Shown here piece by piece: positions 34,525 through 46,802 of a stretch of DNA of 64,000 nt; the first letter of the stretch is position 1, and every line of letters begins with the position of its first letter. The translations under genes and the position numbers were made by a program. This stretch comes from Morella rubra (lineage: Eukaryota > Streptophyta > Magnoliopsida > Fagales > Myricaceae), in NCBI GenBank assembly GCA_003952965.2, contig CM025854.1, positions 14,869,572 to 14,933,571 of the forward strand. Direction: 5' to 3'. The notes under the pieces are model-generated. The model was not told the origin of the DNA. It searched no databases and saw only the letters and a program-made list of their open reading frames with translations.

Positions 34525-35981
34525 TAGGGCTGTTCAGTGCCACTGACACCGGAACCGGTACCAGCACTAGGTTGTCGGTACCCGGCTTCACCGGTGCCCA
34601 TGTCGGTTTGGGATTTTTGTAGAAACCCAGGGATAATCCCGAGTCCCGGTTTACCCGGCACCGATTTCCCAGTATCAGGGAAACCGAGATTTTTTTTTTT
34701 TTTTTTTTTTACTACAAAACAACATAGTTTCTCTTAATGAGAAACTACGTCGTTTCACTTATTCCCCCCCCCCCCCCCAATTTTTTTTTTTTTTTTTTTT
34801 CACCCCCCCCCCCCCCCCAATTTCTATTTTCCGGAAGTTCCTCCCCCCCCCCCATGCATGCCTCTCTCTCTCTCTCCGTCTCTCTCTGCGCACAGGCAAC
34901 ACAGCCCTTCGCCGACCACCACGCCTGCCGGCTGCCGCTCCTCCTTCGCCGACCACGATTCTTCCTCTTCTCCCTTCCTTCACGCGTGAATTTCTTCTGA
35001 TCTCCTCTGCCATATCTCTCTCAAAGCTTGAGATTCATTTCGGTATGAAGTTAAAAATCAATGGTTTGTTGATTTTAATTTGTTCTATTGAAAGTATTGG
35101 GACATATATTATTGTTTAACTTGTTTTAATATGTTCCCCCTTTGTTTGCAATTTTAGGGTTTGAAATTCAATTTTGAGGTTTCATAGAAAAGAGAGAAAA
35201 TGGAAGAAAATAGGGCTGAGATTTCTACTTACTCTGCTGGTAATTCCTATCAAAACTCTTCTCTAAAGTGAATGCTAGATTTTTTATGCGATTTCTATTA
35301 GTTAAGTGAATGCTGGATTTTTTTTTATCTAAGTTTGATGAATTTGTGGACGGCTGGAATTTTTGAATGCATTATATGTTTGTAAGTTTGTGTAATTTGT
35401 GAACTTGTAAATTAGTTTGTACGTTTGAATGCATTCATGTGTAACTTGTAAATTAGTTATTTTAATTTGTGAGCTTGTAATTTTTTGAATTCATGTGTAA
35501 GTTTTTTGTGAACTATTGAAATTTTTGAATACATTTGTGATTTGTACGTTTGCTTAATTTGTGAACTTGTGCATTTTTTAATTTGAAAGGCAGACAAATA
35601 TGGTGCCCACATGTTTTTCTGTCTTCAAGCCAAGATATTTTTTAATTCTTCCACCATAAATCTTATAAAATGGCGGTCTTTATATTCAAGTTGTCACTAA
35701 TATGGTGGCATGGTTGGTACCGGCTACTTATGAGATAGGATTTTATTAATATGTGATCAAATTCAAAGGAAAAAAATGAAAAAAATACATTGGGCCAAGT
35801 GCGTAAAATGCTAAAAAAAAGGCCCAATATGAATGTAGGATAACCGGAAACTGCCACCGCTAAGGCCGATTTTTGCCCTTAACAGTGTAGGTGTAGGTGG
35901 CCAATATTGAAAACCAGCATATCCGGTGTAGGTGCCGGTTTTGGCCAAAACCGACACCTACACCGGGGTTGAACAGCCCTA
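34525..35981 (+). mobile_element. Non-autonomous hAT element, 1457 bp, TSD GTAGTATA
   Basis: The left end TAGGGCTGTTCA and the reverse complement of the right end TAGGGCTGTTCAACC match, with identical flanking 8-mers GTAGTATA (34517-34524 and 35982-35989). Subterminal 'ccggtaccgg/ccggtgtaggtgccggt' repeats fill both ends. Inside are poly-T and poly-C runs (34688-34850), a CT-rich leader, and an ATG at 35201 (MEENRAEISTYSAGN) that runs into a possible splice donor. This looks like the promoter and first exon of a lost transposase gene. The rest of the transposase is deleted, so it would depend on an autonomous relative. Confidence 0.93.
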
Positions 35982-36274
35982 GTAGTATATAAGGATACCA
36001 CTTAATTTAAAAGTTTAAATCTATAGGTTTAGACTCAACTATGTTATATTAATTAATCACTCAAACTTGTGGTTTCTTTTCAACGTGAGATAACTTTTTT
36101 TACCATCCCATGCATGTATATTTAACAATTTCCCTCAAACGTGTGAGTCTAACACCATATTGAGCTACTCTCCCTTCAGCGGAAGTATTTTATTTATTTT
36201 TTTATCCTCTCACACTTGTATATTTAACAAAATATTTAATATCTAAACGAACGGAGCCTAAAACATTATATTTA

Positions 36275-36730
36275 GAGTTAATTATAATTTACACCCATGT
36301 GGTTTGGGGATCCTGACACTTTGCACCCCGTTCTTTTAATTTTGAGACATTTCACCCATGTGGTTTGGGCTTATTTCGATTTGTACCCCGCAGTCTATTT
36401 ATCCGTTATTTTAAACGAAAAAGTCAGTCATGTGTTCAGCACGTGGCTCGCTTGCTCATTTGCCTCGATATTCAAAAAAGGTTAATTACACTTTACACCA
36501 ATGTGGTTTGAGAAATCTGACACTTTGTACTTTTTTTTTTTTTTTGAAATACTTTGCACCCACGTATTTTGCACGTAATTGACTTTTTCGTTCAGAATAA
36601 CTAATAAATTGACAGGGATGCAAAGTGTTAAGATTCCTAAACAACGTGGGTGAATATCTCAAAATTAGAAGAACGGTATGTAAAGTGTGAAGGCTCTCCA
36701 AACTATGTGGATGCAAAGTGTAATTAACCC
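36275..36730. mobile_element. Fold-back element, 456 bp, no clean TSD
   Basis: The left arm AGTTAATTATAATTTACACC (from 36276) and the reverse complement of the right arm GGGTTAATTACACTTTGCAT are long inverted repeats. Both contain 'ccgttctt(t/c)taattttgag'. A second left-arm-like copy, GTTAATTACACTTTACACCA, begins inside at 36481, so two related elements may be nested or recombined. The right end abuts an (AT)n microsatellite (36731-36760), which hides any TSD. Confidence 0.7.

Positions 36731-36760
<30 letters not shown>
36731..36760. repeat. (AT)n microsatellite
   Basis: About 14 AT units directly after the fold-back element. Confidence 0.9.
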
Positions 36761-36761
<1 letters not shown>

Positions 36762-37305
36762 GAAGTTATTTTCCTGTGCTGGCCAAACACAGCAAACAAC
36801 TAAAAAGGCATATTATGTTGCTCCGTGTGAATCTAGTCTTTTCGTTCAGTATGATGACTGATTTTTCGATCCACAAGAGTTCTTGGTTCCTCAAATTGAG
36901 ATTCCTTATTTTGTCTTTTTAATTGGCGGAGTCAACGTTTTAAAAAAAATTACACATTCTAATTAACGAACAACACATACAAAAAATAAAAAGAAAAAAG
37001 AAAAAAAGAAGCAAAGATACCAAAATACAGATCACTATATTCATTTCTAATTTGTTGTTAAAACTGACTAACACATAAGTGGGTTTAAGACATTTAATGT
37101 TTATGGTACTAATTACTGGACAGTATGAGTCCTTTGCATCCAACTTTTGTTGAGTTTGATGGTCTAAAGTAGACAAAAAAATTAGAGCAAATCTAGATCC
37201 CTAAATCGCAGGCAGAACTATTGGGACAAAAAAAAAAAAACAAATGAGGAGAAGAACAGGTTCTTGCATAACGACAGCGTTTTAGGATGTCCGTACCGTG
37301 AAATA
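36761..37305. other. Upstream region of TPX2
   Basis: No gene seen. AT-rich sequence runs into the TPX2 promoter, which begins with more GC near 37260. Confidence 0.4.
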
Positions 37306-37316
37306 TGACCGTTAGA
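37306..37316 (-). promoter_or_regulatory. MSA element 1 (MYB3R site) of TPX2
   Basis: The reverse complement reads TCTAACGGTCA, a perfect match to the mitosis-specific activator consensus YCYAACGGYYA bound by three-repeat MYB factors in G2/M genes. It lies about 250 bases before the TPX2 ATG. MSA sites work in either orientation. Confidence 0.8.
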
Positions 37317-37369
37317 AAGACACGCACCTCGATCTGTTGGCTTGGCACCGCCCCCAAATTCAAAAAATT

Positions 37370-37380
37370 TGACCGTTGGG
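37370..37380 (-). promoter_or_regulatory. MSA element 2 (MYB3R site) of TPX2
   Basis: The reverse complement reads CCCAACGGTCA, a second perfect YCYAACGGYYA match, 54 bases closer to the gene than the first and in the same orientation. Paired MSA sites are typical of plant mitotic genes. Confidence 0.8.
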
Positions 37381-37564
37381 GATCCTAACGTTATACTCCT
37401 CCAACTCATATCTCACTCCGTCGCGCTCTCATTAACCACAAAAGGAACTTCATCCTCTTCTTCTTCACCATTTTCTTCCCTAAGCACAGAAGAACCTTAA
37501 AGGCTCACAAAGCCTAAAGAGAGATCAACCATAATCGGGCGAACTTGTGGTCGTAAGTAAGTAT

Positions 37565-40500
37565 ATGGCGGAGGTGGTCGACGAACCGAATACGATGACA
37601 GCAGCAATGATGACGATGATAGACGAGGCGTACGAGTTCTCGGCGCCGCGGTTCTACGACTTCGTAAAGGAAGAGACCGAAGATGACGTCAGAAAGGCCG
37701 AGCTCTGGTTCGACTCCGCTCTCACCTACGCCCCTTCCCGTACGTAAACCCCTCCGCCTTCGTCTACTTCGTAATTGAGAAAAAATATAGCAATCGAGAA
37801 TTTGTCTCTCGGTTCTACTCGGTTTTTGGTCTTGCTTAGGGGGAAAAAAACCGGTAGTTAAATGTAATCTCTTGGATTTTTAGGTTTTCTACTTTGATTT
37901 GACAGTAGATTTCTTCATTTATCCTCATTTGGTTTTGATTTTTAGTTAAATAGTGGACTTGGATTTCATCTCTCGTGTTAAAGTTCGTGCAATTTCAGGT
38001 TTTTGTAGCATTTTTGGCATCACTTGGGGTTTGAGATTTTCTTTCTTGATTTGAAATTAGTGTTCTGTGATAACTTGATCGAATTTTATGTCTTGCGGAA
38101 GTTGAAAGTTTAGGAAATGAGTTGCTGTTTGTGTACGGTACGTTCTTCGCGGGTCATCCCAGGGAAAATTGCTGAGCTCTGTTTGGACATTGGGAAAATA
38201 GAGCAAAAGAACCGAAATCAGATGTCTTGCAATCTTGGTGGAGCTCCCGTTAAAAACGCTGAATGTGATCAAGCGACATCCGCATTTTCTTCTTATTTTG
38301 TTCGGATGCGAACTTTTTTAAAAAAACAACGAAGGTTTAGGGTTAAAGAAAACTACGAGTAAAGACAGTAATTCTTAATGGTCTCTGTGTAACATCTTTC
38401 AATGTCTGTTGTTCGGAATGGAATGGCTAGAGGAAAATGAAACCGTGGCTGTTTCTCTTTGCACTAAAACTCTGCAGGTATACAATGTACGAATCCTATG
38501 TAACTGATCCACGTTAGGTGGCCAAGATGGTTGGCTTGCAGGATCGGATTTTTTAGGATTCCAAATGTCCAAGAATACAGCATTTCAAAGTATCCACCCG
38601 CTTCTTAGTGCCATATGGTTCATTCCATTCGTATTTTCCGTATAAGGTGGATAGGAAGGATTAGAAGATAGATTCCGCTATCTGAGCTCGAAACTCTGGC
38701 CCTTTGTGTCAATGAACTTGATCCTTTGGCATTTATGCTTATAGTTTATAACTTGTTCAAGATGTTTGATTTTTTTGCGTTTTACATTTGTGCAGCTTGC
38801 ATGCCTAGAATCAGGACTGGTAGATCTTTTACAGTTGAGAGCCTATGCAACTTCAATGAAGCAGACCAAATTCAAAAGGTTGGGGGATCCTTTACATATT
38901 CTCATCCTCTTGTTTAAAACTTGACTTACTGGTCTGGCTTGCTGATATGATCAGCTATTTAATCTTTTTGCTCAGACCTCAGAGTCATCACATCCAAACA
39001 CTTCTGATAATAACTCAGAAACTAAATCCCAAGGGGATCTTATGCCCACTGAAATCAAGGAACAAGAGAGGACACCCAGTGAGGGCAAAGAAGAAAACAA
39101 CCCCAATGTGGTAAACTGTTAGAATTTCTTTAATCTCAAAAACAAAAATGTCGAACTTTCTCATTTGTCTTATTGCTAATTCAAGCATCTTCCAGGTTTC
39201 TGCTGATAAGGGCACAAGTAAAGTTGATAAAAGAGAGGGTGCATGCGCTCAAGAAAACAGAAGGTTTGTTTGCTCTAAATCAAGACTGGTCGTCTGTGTG
39301 TAGAATACAACATGCTGCTCCTGTGATCTTAGTCCCTAAATTGCGTCAACTCTTGGTGATTTTTAATTTTCAGGGTTTCTGCTGGAAGAGCCTCGTTCAA
39401 TGAGAAAATAGACGTGAGTGATAACAAGTTGATTAGTAAATCCAGTGCTCAAGAAGGAACTAGTGCTTGCACACCTATGCCAACAATGAATTCTCAGAAG
39501 GGTAACCGGATGACTGATTCCAAGAAGCCCCAGACAACTAAAAAGAAGTCTAGTTTGGTTAGGAACCAATCAGCACTGAACCCTAAAAGTCAGCTGCAGT
39601 CATCACAAGCGAGAAGCATCAAACCATCATGTGTGGAAAGGTTGGTTATTTTATCATTTAGTAACTTATTTGTGTTGAAATCTGTTAGAAGAATAATAAT
39701 ATAATTCAATTCTGCTGCTCCAAATATATAGTGACCCGGATGTGAAAAACTCTGACAATTTTGCACTAGAGAACCAGGCCATTAAGCGGCAGAAGTTGGA
39801 AGCAGGAAGAACAAGACAGGTGAATTTTAGGAATTCTCTTTGCACAACTATTGCTGCTATCGTGCTTTGTTATTATATGACACTTTCCTTATTTTTTTTC
39901 CCCTTAACATTTCAGATACTTAATGTCAAACCTCAACATTTGCCTCACAAATCAAAACTGGGTCTTACTAGTGGTACTTCCAGCTTATGCTCTTCAGCGG
40001 CTAATAAAACTAACAAAGAGGACAGAAAGGTATGTTTTATTACAAAATCCTTTGAAATTATTCAAATCCTCATGTTTTCAATAGAGGAACTATTTCATTG
40101 TGAGTCCTTTTAATTATAATTGTGACTCCTTTAAAAAAAGGTTTACGTACGGGAACCAGCCACACAATTTGTTTCAATGGCAGAAATGATGAAGAAGTTC
40201 CATTCAAGTACCAGAGACTTGTCGCTGCCCCACACTAGTAGTTCTTTTTCACACGTAAATGAGTCCATCCACTTCAACAGATTTCTACTTCTCTAGTTGC
40301 CTGCATTTCCTGTTTTATATATGTTACTCCTCTTGAACTAAATTTCGGTTGATGCTGCTTCTACTATCCAGATGAAGCCTAAACTCACATTGACAAGGCC
40401 TAAGGACCCTGAATTTGAAACAGCTCAACGGGTTCGCTCAGTCAGAGTAAAAAGTGCTGCTGAGATTGAAGAAGAAATGATGGCCAAAATTCCAAAGTTC

Positions 40501-42731
40501 AAAGCTCGACCACTGAACAAAAAGGTAAAATGTCTAATGTTTCGTTATTCCCAATTATCTCCCTTTGATATCGTCAATATGTTACTTGTTGCAGTTTCTT
40601 TCTTTTTAATTACTTTTTCTCTTTTTCATCTTACAGATTCTCGAAGCTCCAACTTTACCTTCAATACCAAGAAGTACACCACGGCCACCAGAATTTCAGG
40701 TAAACTAAACTGAGGAATGAAAATGTTGAAGAAAGAGAGACGCCATTGATGGTTGTGGACTAATATTCCTAGTTGCTGCAGGAATTCCATTTGGAAACAA
40801 TGGCAAGGGCCAATCAAAATGCAGAAGCAGCTTCTGTAGCTTCAACAGAATTTTCCCATCAGGTTTGGTTTAGGGAGTTCTGACAGTTTTTTTCAAATTA
40901 CTTTCTATTATTAGTGATTTTGGTTGCATCTCAGACTCTTGTTCATTACAGAATAATCCACGGAAGCCTCATCTGACTACACCCAAAACGCCTGTACTAC
41001 AAACATCCTTGAGGGCCCGTCCCCCGAGGGTGAAAAGCTCTTTTGAAGTTGAACAAGAGGAGCTTGATAAAATACCTAAATTTAGGGCAAGGCCTTTGAA
41101 TAAGAAGGTAACTCCACGCACATATTGCCATGGACAATCATATTGGTCAAACTACATACTTAGTATCCCTAAAGAAAGAATGATGCATCTTTTATGTAGA
41201 TCTTTGAAAGCAAAGGGGATTTGGGAATTTTCTGCAATGCAAAGAAACATGTAACCATACCTCAAGAATTTCATTTTGCAACGGATGAGAGGATCCCACC
41301 ACCTGCTGCTGTTTTTGATTTGTTTGACAAGGTAATCTATTAAACGAAGTGTATCTTTCATTTTCTATTCCTGATCTTTAAAAAGTGATAAGAGTCAGAT
41401 GATGAAGAAGAAGAAGAATATTGGCATTTGCAGTTAGTCATTGTTCCCTTTTTGCAGCTTTCTTTGTCTTCAGAACCCCACCAAGACAATCCAATTCCGA
41501 GAAACACTACTCCGAATCCATTCCATCTTCACACAGAGGTGTGCCATCAATGAGACATTTGAATTCAGAGCCATGTTGAGTCTAGAACCAACTTTTTTTT
41601 TGCTTTCTGCTATTAGGAAAGAGGAGCCGAGAAAGAGAGGAGATTCTTTATGGAACTCATGCAGAAGCAGTTGGAAGATGAAAGAGCTAGGGTTCCCAAG
41701 GCTCACCCGTATCCCTATACCACTGACTATCCTGTGGTACAGAAATTAATTAATTAATTTCTAATTTCAACTATATAATGATGAAGATGGCTCCACGATG
41801 ACTATCATGTTATAATTCATATATGCAGATTCCACCAAAGCCAGAGCCCAAGCAATGCACAAAACCAGAGCCTTTCCAATTGGAAAGTCTGGTGAGACAT
41901 GAGGAGGAAATGCAGAGGGAAATGGAGGAGAGGAAAAGGATGGAGAAAGAAGAAGCCCAGATGAAAACTTTTAAGGCCCGACCAATTTTGAAAGAGTAAG
42001 AAGCAATTCGACACCTTTCTTGCATTTGTTTAGCTTAGGGGAAAGATAAGCAAATCATTCAATTTTTCATGGCCGTCTCACGCAGGGACCCTATTCCAGT
42101 TCCAGAGAAAGTGCGTAAACCCCTCACTCAGGTTCAGGAATTTAACCTTCAGGTAGACCATCGAGCTGTGGATAGAGCAGAGTTTGATCAGAAGGTAAAT
42201 AAACTAACTAATTAGTGAACTCAAAATTACCCTTGAAAGACAGTTCTTCAGTACGATTTAAGAACCTTTATCTACAGATTAAGGAGAAAGAAACTGTGTA
42301 TAAGCGATACAGGGAAGAGAGCGAGGCAGCACGGATGGTAGGGATAAATAGCATATTGTTTCTTTTTGTCCCCCTTGTTTTGTCTATATGATAAGCTCAA
42401 GTTGATTGAACTTTTCCAGATGGAGGAAGAGAAGGCCTTGAAACAATTGAGAAGGACGTTGGTTCCCCATGCAAGACCAGTGCCTAATTTTGGACATCCT
42501 TTTTGGCCCCAGAAGTACCTACTTTTCTGTTATTTCTTTCATTTTTTTTTTCTTTCCTCTTTCATGGACAGCCTTCTTGATAAATCAGTATGTTACCCGA
42601 TGTACAGGTCTTCAAAGGAAACAACAAAAGCAAAATCACCAAATTTGCGAGTGCTCCAGAGAAAAGAAAGGCGAAAAGTGGTCAGATCTGTGGCTGCTGC
42701 AGTTTCGAGTGCCGCTGCTCTGATGAGATGA
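37565..42731 (+). CDS. TPX2: TPX2 spindle assembly factor, 794 aa, 20 exons
   Basis: A microtubule-binding protein that nucleates spindle microtubules and activates Aurora kinase in mitosis. The exons are 37565-37739, 38796-38878, 38976-39110, 39196-39263, 39374-39640, 39732-39819, 39916-40029, 40141-40254, 40372-40524, 40637-40699, 40782-40862, 40952-41107, 41200-41331, 41458-41538, 41617-41736, 41829-41995, 42086-42194, 42278-42337, 42420-42514 and 42608-42731. All introns are GT-AG and the sum is 2385 bases, an open frame of 794 residues and close to known plant TPX2. YEFSAPRFYDF (23-33) is the Aurora-binding motif. A Lys/Ser-rich linker follows. Then come two repeats, KIPKFKARPLNKK (387-399) and KIPKFRARPLNKK (487-499), a third shorter FKARPILKE (about 657-666), the HVTIPQEFHFATDER segment (exon 13), coiled-coil-prone Glu/Arg stretches, and the C-terminal TPX2 domain (about 685-755) ending in PVPNFGHPFWPQ. 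The ATG at 37565 follows an in-frame GTG at 37547. Confidence 0.95.
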
Positions 42732-42959
42732 TGATGGTCTTCTAGTATCTTTGATGCACGGGTGATCGTCTAGTAGCGTTCAAGAACTCTTGAACCCCTG
42801 TATCAAGGGCTGTACAACATTTGTGCGACCCACCCAACATGTATTCCTGCATAGTAGACAGTGGAGAAATACCTTAGAAATAAAAGAAAAAACCGATATC
42901 CGATTGAAGTAGGCAAATTCCATTCAAACCTTTCTTCATCGCTATTCTTTGTTTGTAAA
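42732..42959 (+). other. TPX2 3' flank
   Basis: Probably 3'UTR. The AATACCTTAGAAATAAAAG stretch at 42868-42886 could serve for polyadenylation. No gene is present. Confidence 0.4.
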
Positions 42960-44110
42960 ATAGGGTTTTGTACGTCTTGTTCAAGTTTCATATTTCTCTC
43001 CGAGAGAATAACATACGAATTATCTAATAGAGTAACCTTTTTTCTTCTGACTATAGTTTTGGTCCATATTTATTGGTTGGTGTATGCCCTATTATTAAAA
43101 GCAAAATCGCCACCCTATTATTGAGATACCAAGAAAATAGTTTAGTTTCTGGCGTTAGGGAAAAAAGAAAAAAACAGTAATGGGAGTTTTGTACGTCTTG
43201 TTCAAGTTCCATATTTCTCTTCGAGGGAATATACGAATTATCTAATAGAGTAACCTTTTTTTCTTCTGACTACAGTTCAAGTTCCATATTTCTCTCCGAG
43301 GGAATATACAAATTATCTAATAGAGTGACCTTTTTTCTTCTGACTACAGTTTTAATCCATATATATTGGTTGGCGTATACCCTATTATTAAAAGCAAAAT
43401 CGCCACTCTATTATTGAGACACCACGAAAATAGTTTGGTTTCTGGCGTTAGGGAAAAAAGAAAAAAACAGTAACGGCAAAATGGGAAATATCTAATAGAG
43501 TAACCTTTTTTCTTCTGACTACAGTTTTGGTCCATATTTATTGGTTGGTGTATACCCTATTATTAAAAGCAAAATCGCCACCCTATTATTGAGACACCAA
43601 AAAAATAGTTTGGTTTCTGGCGTTAGGGAAAAAAGGAAAAAGTAGCGGCATAGTTTGGTTTTTGGCGTTAGGGAAAAAAGAAAAAAACAATAACGGCAAA
43701 ATGGGAAATATCTAATAGAGTAATCTTTTTTCTTCTGACTACAGTTTTGGTCCATATTTATTGGTTGGCGTATACCCTATTATTAAAAGCAAAATCGCCA
43801 CCCTATTATTGAGACACCAAGAAAATAGTTTGATTTCTGGTAGTTTGGTTTCTGGCGTTAGGGAAAAAAAGGAAAAAGTAGCGGCATAATTTGGTTTTTG
43901 GCGTTAGGGAAAAAAGGAAAAAAAGTAACGGCAAAATGAGAAATATCTAATAGAGTAATCTTTTTTCTTCTGACTACAGTTTTGGTCCATATTTATTGGT
44001 TGGCGTATATCCTATTATTAAAAGCAAAATCGCCACCCTATTATTGAGACACCAAGAAAATAATTTAGTTCCAGGCGTTAGGGAAAAATAGCGGCAAAAT
44101 TATCAAGAGA
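42960..44110. repeat. Tandem repeat, about 230-bp unit, five or six partial copies
   Basis: The unit contains 'atctaatagagtaa', 'cttttttcttctgacta(c/t)ag', 'tccatatttattggttgg', 'cctattattaaaagcaaaatc', 'gccaccctattattgagaca' and 'tctggcgttagggaaaaa'. The 'atctaatagagt' mark recurs near 43022, 43240, 43314, 43488, 43711 and 43947, with spacings of about 74 to 236 bases, so some copies are shortened. Reading frames on the minus strand (43344-43755) repeat the same peptide and are products of the repeat. Confidence 0.92.
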
Positions 44111-44589
44111 ATTCTGTTTATTTTCTTTTTACGAATATCTTGGTCGCACCCTAACGTTTTTGTAGGCTATATTAAGAAGAAAAGTTTCTTCTATTTTGCC
44201 CATGTGGGATACGAAGCAGCTGAGCAGATTCAAAATATGGGCACACTAATCTGGTGAAAACCTTCGTAGCGATTAGTAATATGGTGCTAGACAGAGGGGA
44301 CATTTGATTGCTTCTACTTGAATCTGGTTTGACGCTGCTGCATGATGATTTTAGTCGGTGTTGCCACAGAAAGCTTTGATTACGAGGCCTTTGCATTGAG
44401 AAATTTGAAGAACATCATCCATGGGAGAATCTTTAAAAACAGCATTCAATATACAGACTGGTTGTTCTATGCTGGTCCAATTTGTGAACAAATTTGTTTC
44501 CAACTGAACACAGGAGAAGATTCTAATCTTTCAGATTTGAGAAGTCTTGCATGCATAATTTCAGTTCTTTTTTTTTTTCTTTTTAAGTT
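44111..44589. other. Unassigned region
   Basis: It contains a plus-strand frame (44342-44632) without resemblance to a protein I recognise. It may belong to the same inserted sequence as the tail that follows. Confidence 0.3.
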
Positions 44590-45058
44590 TTGTGGTTTCT
44601 CAGTTCTATGTTCCTATGCACCACCTGTGTAACTCTATTTGGGAAATGTTTCGCAAATCTAAAGCTAGTTTCTTTCAACTGTACAAAAAGTTTCCTCATA
44701 GGAACCAACCTCTTTTTCTCTTTTGTCCGGAGTTGGTACGTGCTCTTCAACTGCCGTCAATAGAGTTCTATGTGGCTTCTCTCTCCAACTGGTCCGGCTT
44801 TGTCAGCAGGCCCCTTTCTGCTTGTTGTTTCAACCTTGTCTTGGTGTTGTTGCAGATGATCTTTGCAATCTCTCTTTAAGATTGTATCTTGCAACTGCTT
44901 TTCACGGCGGCCCTGCTTTAGGGCTTGACCAAGGTTTTTTTTTTTTTATTTTATTTTCTGTTTGTGGTGGCTGAACAGAGTGTTTGTAGGGGCTCCCCAC
45001 CCACCTCTGTTGTACTGCACTTTTGATCAATGAAATATACGCTTGCTTAAAAACAAAA
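44590..45058 (+). mobile_element. Probable 5'-truncated LINE or retroposed 3' end
   Basis: Decayed coding-like sequence is followed by a T-rich tract and a tail 'gtgtttgtaggggctccccacccacc...caatgaaatatacgcttgcttaaaaacaaaaa'. This ends in a polyadenylation-like signal and an A-rich end, as in plant LINE 3' regions. No domain can be named, so the class is inferred from the tail only. Confidence 0.35.
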
Positions 45059-46758
45059 ATCTCCCGAAACAAGTAGGAATTCTCTAGTGGTTTAGAGTGT
45101 TTTTTTTTTTCTTAAAGAAAAGGGTCTAAAGTTTTCCCCCTTTCTTTGGGACCCAATATTTTTGTCTATTAAAACAATTGAGTAACATGGAACAAGAAGA
45201 AAATTTGAAAAAAAAAACAATTTTTTCCCCTAAAGTGAGACGTTAGGAAAACTTAACAGAACAGATTAACTTCAGAAGCCCAACTCCCACTCCACTTGAA
45301 GAAATCATTACCCAGAGTACGTCTCAAGATTCTCAATGGGCCTCACCTCGGACACAAAAGATTCTTGGATTTAGGTCAAATCTGGAGCTTCGATTAATAA
45401 TAAGCCTTCTGCAGTCTGGGCTTTATCTTATTTCACTAATCCACATTCAAGGCAATTCGTTTGTAAAGAGCTGCTCGAAAGGAACCACTCCCCAACCTGA
45501 ACACAAAATAAACACAGCATATACTGTACTTTTACACAATCTACCAAGGTGACGTGAAGGACTTCAGAGCATAAACAACTTGGTGCATTTTATGTCTGGT
45601 GCTAGACATAGCAAAAACCTCAAGATCTATCCATAAAAGGACTTATTCTCACCCCCCATATAGAGGTTAGAGAAGAGCTCACCTGTCTGAACCCATTCAG
45701 AAAGGTTGAATTTCATTCAATGAAATGCTAATGCGAAACGCATTTAAATTGGCATAGACAGCTTATCATGTTAGCTGCTTACAACTCTAAAAGGTCCAGC
45801 ATGTGTCACAATGCAATAAATTCCAACTTTTTCTCTTCTCATGTGTTTGTTCACACACACAGAGAGAGAGAGAGAGAGAAATGGAATCAGCCCGAGTGAG
45901 AAATATGTGCAGTATGAGGATTAAAAGTAGACTGTCTTGTTATGCCTACACCCTTTACAACAAGGTACAAAAATGGGGTCAAGTGCACCTTTTTTAGTTT
46001 TATTTTTGAAGGCTGGAGTGCACTTTCATGGAGTAACCACAAAAAGGCAAAATTTTCAATCACTGGATCATGTGCTTCCAAAATATCTTGCACCCCTAAG
46101 TTCTACCACACAAAAACACTGGCCATTAATCATGCTTGGATATCCCATGCGGGACCGACCTGCACCTAATATATGTCCCACATGGACCCCTAGGTCATGA
46201 GTGATTAAATATCTTTCGGTTTAGCATGGGATATGGATTCTTTAACAAGTAGACTTTTCAACTGGTTTGCCGTCAACAAATCAGAATTTATTGATCAGGC
46301 AACTGGGAAGGTCCAGATTGCATAGTTACAATTTATACCTCAACAAGGATCTGGAAATAGATTAATAACCCAACCAGCTACAAGATCACAAGAATTCATT
46401 CCGATCCTGTCATCGAGGAGATCTAATTGTGCTTCTGGGCTAGTGTACCAAATGGAAGGCAAATATGTTAACAGTATCCAGTTACTAAAAGTGGTACACG
46501 CAAAATGCATACGCATTCCAAATCATAATAGTCCACAAAAATCAAATATATAAGAAACAGCCCTAATAAAGGGCTGCGGAAGTACATGCAAATCATACTC
46601 TAATCTTGCAACAAGTAGAAACTCAAGCGCATAAATAGTAGTAATTCTAGCACCATGAGTGGAAGTCCCCAAGCCAATGGCATTTATCCTTGATCTGATT
46701 AATATCCTCAAACAAGCACATGGTAGAGAGAAACACAATAAATTGCCATTACATCCTA
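45059..46758. other. Intergenic region between LINE tail and SPL gene
   Basis: No gene seen. A (GA)n stretch lies at 45861-45879. The part just below 46758 is likely the 3'UTR of the SPL gene. Confidence 0.4.
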
Positions 46759-46778
46759 TGACAGAAGAGAGAGAGCAC
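46759..46778 (-). promoter_or_regulatory. miR156/157 target site in SPL 3'UTR
   Basis: The transcript (minus strand) reads GTGCTCTCTCTCTTCTGTCA, the canonical miR156 target of plant SPL genes, with the usual single mismatch to miR156. It lies 24 bases after the stop codon at 46803, the same place as in the small SPL3/4/5 class. It predicts cleavage or translational repression in juvenile tissue. Confidence 0.95.
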
Positions 46779-46802
46779 GCTCGGGGAGCAGGCAGTTGGA
46801 TC

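Noticed and set aside
34737-35013. Pro/Phe-rich frames over poly-C and poly-T
   Set aside because: They are homopolymer artefacts within the hAT element.
44342-44632. 96-residue plus-strand frame
   Set aside because: No domain recognised; its second half is low-complexity Phe/Leu, next to a probable LINE tail.
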